The translations under genes and the position numbers were made by a program. A DNA stretch of 64,000 nt from Fasciolopsis buskii (lineage: Eukaryota; Platyhelminthes; Trematoda; Plagiorchiida; Fasciolidae): positions 320,065 through 384,064 of the forward strand of contig LUCM01001857.1 in assembly GCA_008360955.1 (NCBI GenBank). Reading direction: 5' to 3'. The stretch's first letter is position 1. Every line of letters begins with the position of its first letter. Positions 61,101 through 64,000 of this stretch are shown in pieces. The notes below the pieces were generated by a model. The model saw nothing but the letters and a program-made list of their open reading frames with translations, searched no databases and was not told the DNA's origin.

Positions 61101-61941
61101 GGACAAAATAATTGAATCTTTATATAAATTTTCTTCCACTTACTAATCAACTGAACAAGGTTTTCGAAAGCGGAGAACTACTGAGCGATCGCCGGCGAGG
61201 ATTTTGAGCTGCTCGCTCCACTTAGATATGTTAACTGTCTTCCCATAGTGCTGATCAGCCGAGCGTGATAGCAATAGAGAAACACAGCTCATCTCCCTCT
61301 GCATCTACATGGCCTCCCACCGTAGTCGGCATTAAGGACTACTGGCGAAACTTAACACTTCGGCTTATCAAGCTTCCGAAATAAGCCAAGCGTTTTCACC
61401 CATTCCTCGTAAATCCCGGGGCCTCCCCCCCCAAGTTTCTGGACTTGCGCCCACCCTCTCCTTTCTGTTTGCTACCAATCTTCTACCCAGTGTATTCAGT
61501 CAAATTCAGTCCCTCACCGATGAGGCAAACATACACAGTTCACATTCTTAACGCAATTTCGGCTGCGTCAACGGCAAAATTGGCCACCATTTTTGTGTTA
61601 TCGGTGTATCTTTATACTCCGGCCTTGAACAAGTCTTTTTCTAGGGCTCCAATAATAACTTTGTGTTTAATACTTCGAAATCCACCTTCTTCTAGGTAAT
61701 TTAAAATATCGTAAATTACCTCCAAATGTAGCTATCGATTAAATCGGATTGCATTCAGCAGACTTTGTTTCTCTTCTCATGTCATCCATAATTTATTCGC
61801 TAAGCTTGTCCTCCTCCAAATCTTAACTTGCTTCTCGCTCTGCACGCAAAGTTCATTTTCTATTTTATACCAGAAGCTTCTTCACTCTGATTCGTCTTCT
61901 GTCACAAAGCTTAAGTTCGACCTTCAGTTAAATAATACGAA
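58194..61941. other. No gene assigned
   Basis: At 60410-60500 a plus frame contains HRCDKCFACKKSAPLG and CTNCYCYWQ, superficially like half a LIM zinc finger, after an acceptor-like TATTGTTTCACAG. The rest holds short frames only. A run of eight Cs at 61425-61434 lies in a C-rich patch. Confidence 0.3.
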
Positions 61942-62257
61942 TTCGTCTAATTCTCTTTCTCTGTTTGAATAGATACCCCACTGGTCGACATCCTTTCCTT
62001 AAAGACAAGCACGCAGTAATTAGTTTGTTCTCTTTCCTTCCGATACTGTTTTCGTTTTCATTCTTCAAGTCCTGCCCCGGAAGTTCTTCCTGTAACTTTT
62101 CCAACTGGTCATCGTACCACCTTCCTTTTCTCCTAATCTTTTTCTCCGAACTGCAAAACCACAGAAGACTGTCGTGGTTGCTATCTTTTCGTTCAGTTGC
62201 AATTTTTATCTCTTCAAGAACAAGAACTATCGGCTTGCTCTTACGTGAGTGAGTCCC
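61942..62257 (-). mobile_element. Possible LINE ORF1-like fragment
   Basis: The minus strand is open for about 100 codons from beyond 62257 to a TAA near 61935. It reads KSKPIVLVLEEIKIATERK, then KKIRRKGRWYDDQLEKLQEE and GYLFKQRKRIRRIRII. RNA-binding ORF1 proteins of CR1/L2-type LINEs have a similar layout: a basic R-P-I-V-L strand, a charged helical stretch with KERR-L, and a basic end. The plus strand is simultaneously open for 95 codons, reflecting T/C-rich composition, so chance is a serious alternative. No zinc knuckle or coiled coil is seen. Confidence 0.28.
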
Positions 62258-64000
62258 AACAACCCCCGTTTACGACGTATCTTCCGACTATAAAAGGGGT
62301 TTACACGTTAAACCTGTAATTTAAAAAAACCAGCGGACAGTCGCGTTGAATTCCGGCTAGCTGTGACAAGCCATAGCACACGGAACGGTGACTAAGTAAT
62401 AAGTACGCATGCCATCAAACAGTTGACTTTGGAGCAAATTTTGGTCGCCATAATTATAGACCATGTTCCATATACTGAGGAAATTGATACAATGGAAAGT
62501 GCTTTAATTGTGCCGGAATTTATTTCTCAGTTTTCGTCGAGCTAAGTAAAGTACGTGTGTAAATATTATAATGTTACGGAACACACCGGTTGCTACTAAC
62601 CCCACATTCAAATCTTTTCATACGGCCTTTCGGCTTTGTAAACAGAGCAGATGGTAAACGTATACTCGCAAGCAATGTGACCCGGGCGGTCTGTGAGTTA
62701 AAGCAAAAAACACGTTCTTATAAAATGATTGGTAAATAGTTGGCTTGGCAGCGAAGGTGCGTATACCATAATTTCAAACACAGGGGCCAAGGTAGTTAGT
62801 GAGAATATTGAAACAGTCTAGATACTGGAGTAGCCGTTTACAGAGAAAAAGTTTGTTGTCATTATCAGTACTAGGTAAACCATCTCATCTATGGACAGAT
62901 CAGACCTTCCCGGTTTGAACGATATTGAGCTCTTGGTATCTATTTGTCGACGATGATAAGTCGTATACGACGGAATCCAGTCCATCGACAAAATCCAAAA
63001 ATGACCTTCTATAAACTCGGCACCATAGAGCTCTCGGTAATCACGAACGAATGGTCATAATTGTCCACTTCCTGATGCTTCCGTATTCATGATTCAAGAG
63101 AGTTATTTTCATCAAGCGGAACCATATTACTGTATATGTGAAGCCGTAGAACGAAAAACAAGCGATTTGAAGTACTTTCAGTTACGGAGCTCAGGCAACA
63201 CGTAAATGCGAACACCTACATACAGGCGCCGATAACGCGTAGGCAATAGGGTATCCTGATTTCTCACATCGATCGACTATCTCTGCTACCCGTTGTCCAC
63301 ACCAGGCCTGACAAAGAACCGAGCAGCGTTAATGGTTGGAGGCGACTGCTTCTCCATTGGTCCATTAAAACATCATCCATTTTTGATTGGCTAATAGGTG
63401 GATTCCACGTTTCAGATCGAGTGGTGTGAACCAATCAGCTGCGCGCAAAGTCGTCTAACAGGCAGTTGATCGATCAGTCACGGTGTGTAGACAGCCACAA
63501 GGTCAGTACACACAACACCCTCGGGTAATCAGAGGCGTGAGTGTTTGGTTTGATCTCAATTACCGAGCTCTGTTAACTAGCACATTCGAGCACCCACTTG
63601 TCGAAGAGAAACCCATTTAGACAGCTGAACACCTGTCCTTTTCTCCTGTTACGAATCCTCCACACAACCGTGACGCGACGTCTGACCAGCCAATGGTAAG
63701 TCACCTTTCCTGAATCTCTTACCTCTTCAGCTGTTAAAGTATTTTAGGGCATCTTCGTCTCTTCATCCTAAGGTATAGGTGAAAATTCGAAATTTAAATG
63801 TACCATACTGTAGATATATGCGATTTTTCCATAAATTAATGAAACATTGGCGGCTGCAGACCAGAAACGGTGGTGGTAGCCCAGTGTTCATCATTCCCTA
63901 CGAAATTAATGTTTTCGTTAGATATATGTATTCGCGCATGAGAAACACCTTGTTTGGTCGAATACCCTATGTCTTAACATCTCAATACCGGTTGTTCACA
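62258..64000. other. No gene assigned; possible promoter-proximal sequence at 63.3-63.7 kb
   Basis: TATAAAAG occurs at 62287-62294 without a coding region nearby. At 63693-63700 an ATG is followed at once by GTAAG (CCAATG/GTAAGT), and the 400 bases before it are GC-richer with several CG dinucleotides. A first exon ending in its start codon would look like this, but nothing downstream in the window confirms it. Confidence 0.25.

Noticed and set aside
62287..62294. TATA box promoter (TATAAAAG)
   Set aside because: A perfect match but isolated; no open frame or transcript-like structure follows within a few hundred bases.

Overview
The window looks like gene-poor, transposon-rich animal DNA, most likely from a parasitic flatworm and perhaps a tapeworm. 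No bacterial-type operons, ribosome binding sites or long intact reading frames are present. Base composition is balanced to slightly AT-rich. Nearly everything recognisable is a decayed retroelement: RTE-like, CR1/L2-like and Jockey-like LINEs, a Penelope-like element whose reverse transcriptase is followed by a GIY-YIG domain, and a family of tRNA-derived SINEs. Simple repeats lie between them. The organism assignment is inferred from this mix of families; no species-diagnostic gene was seen.

Layout, left to right. Bases 1-353 (minus) hold the start of an RTE-like endonuclease frame that runs off the left edge without a break. At 3.5-8.5 kb there are one weak and two clear LINE remnants on the plus strand; the one near 8.2 kb still has an intact YADD motif. 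At 11.4-11.9 kb is a weaker endonuclease fragment. A Jockey-like LINE lies on the minus strand at 14.4-15.9 kb, next to two long minus-strand open frames reaching 17.27 kb. At 17.3-17.5 kb a short unique block sits between two TA microsatellites and carries a hammerhead-like motif. An RTE fragment at 18.05-18.7 kb has lost its YADD. From 19.2 to 22.8 kb three SINE copies are interspersed with exon-like segments on the plus strand. One copy of a dispersed ~330 bp repeat is at 24.0-24.3 kb and its inverted partner is at 49.3 kb. A LINE RT remnant is at 25.5-26.7 kb.

The 27-40 kb stretch is mostly unassignable, with microsatellites and one antisense tRNA-like element at 35.4 kb. At 40.7-41.2 kb (minus) is the best host-gene candidate: a 62-codon exon with textbook splice sites, followed by a possible terminal exon and an AATAAA. 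The Penelope-like element occupies 46.85-48.3 kb. A 140 bp ACTG microsatellite is at 50.9 kb, a fourth SINE copy at 51.4 kb and an RTE C-terminus at 52.7-53.1 kb (minus). The last 10 kb holds only weak exon-like pieces and a possible LINE ORF1 fragment at 62 kb.

I see no cooperating gene set. The supportable picture is intergenic or intronic DNA shaped by successive retroelement insertions, with short host-exon candidates that need transcript evidence. All family calls come from reading translated motifs by eye; no database search was possible.
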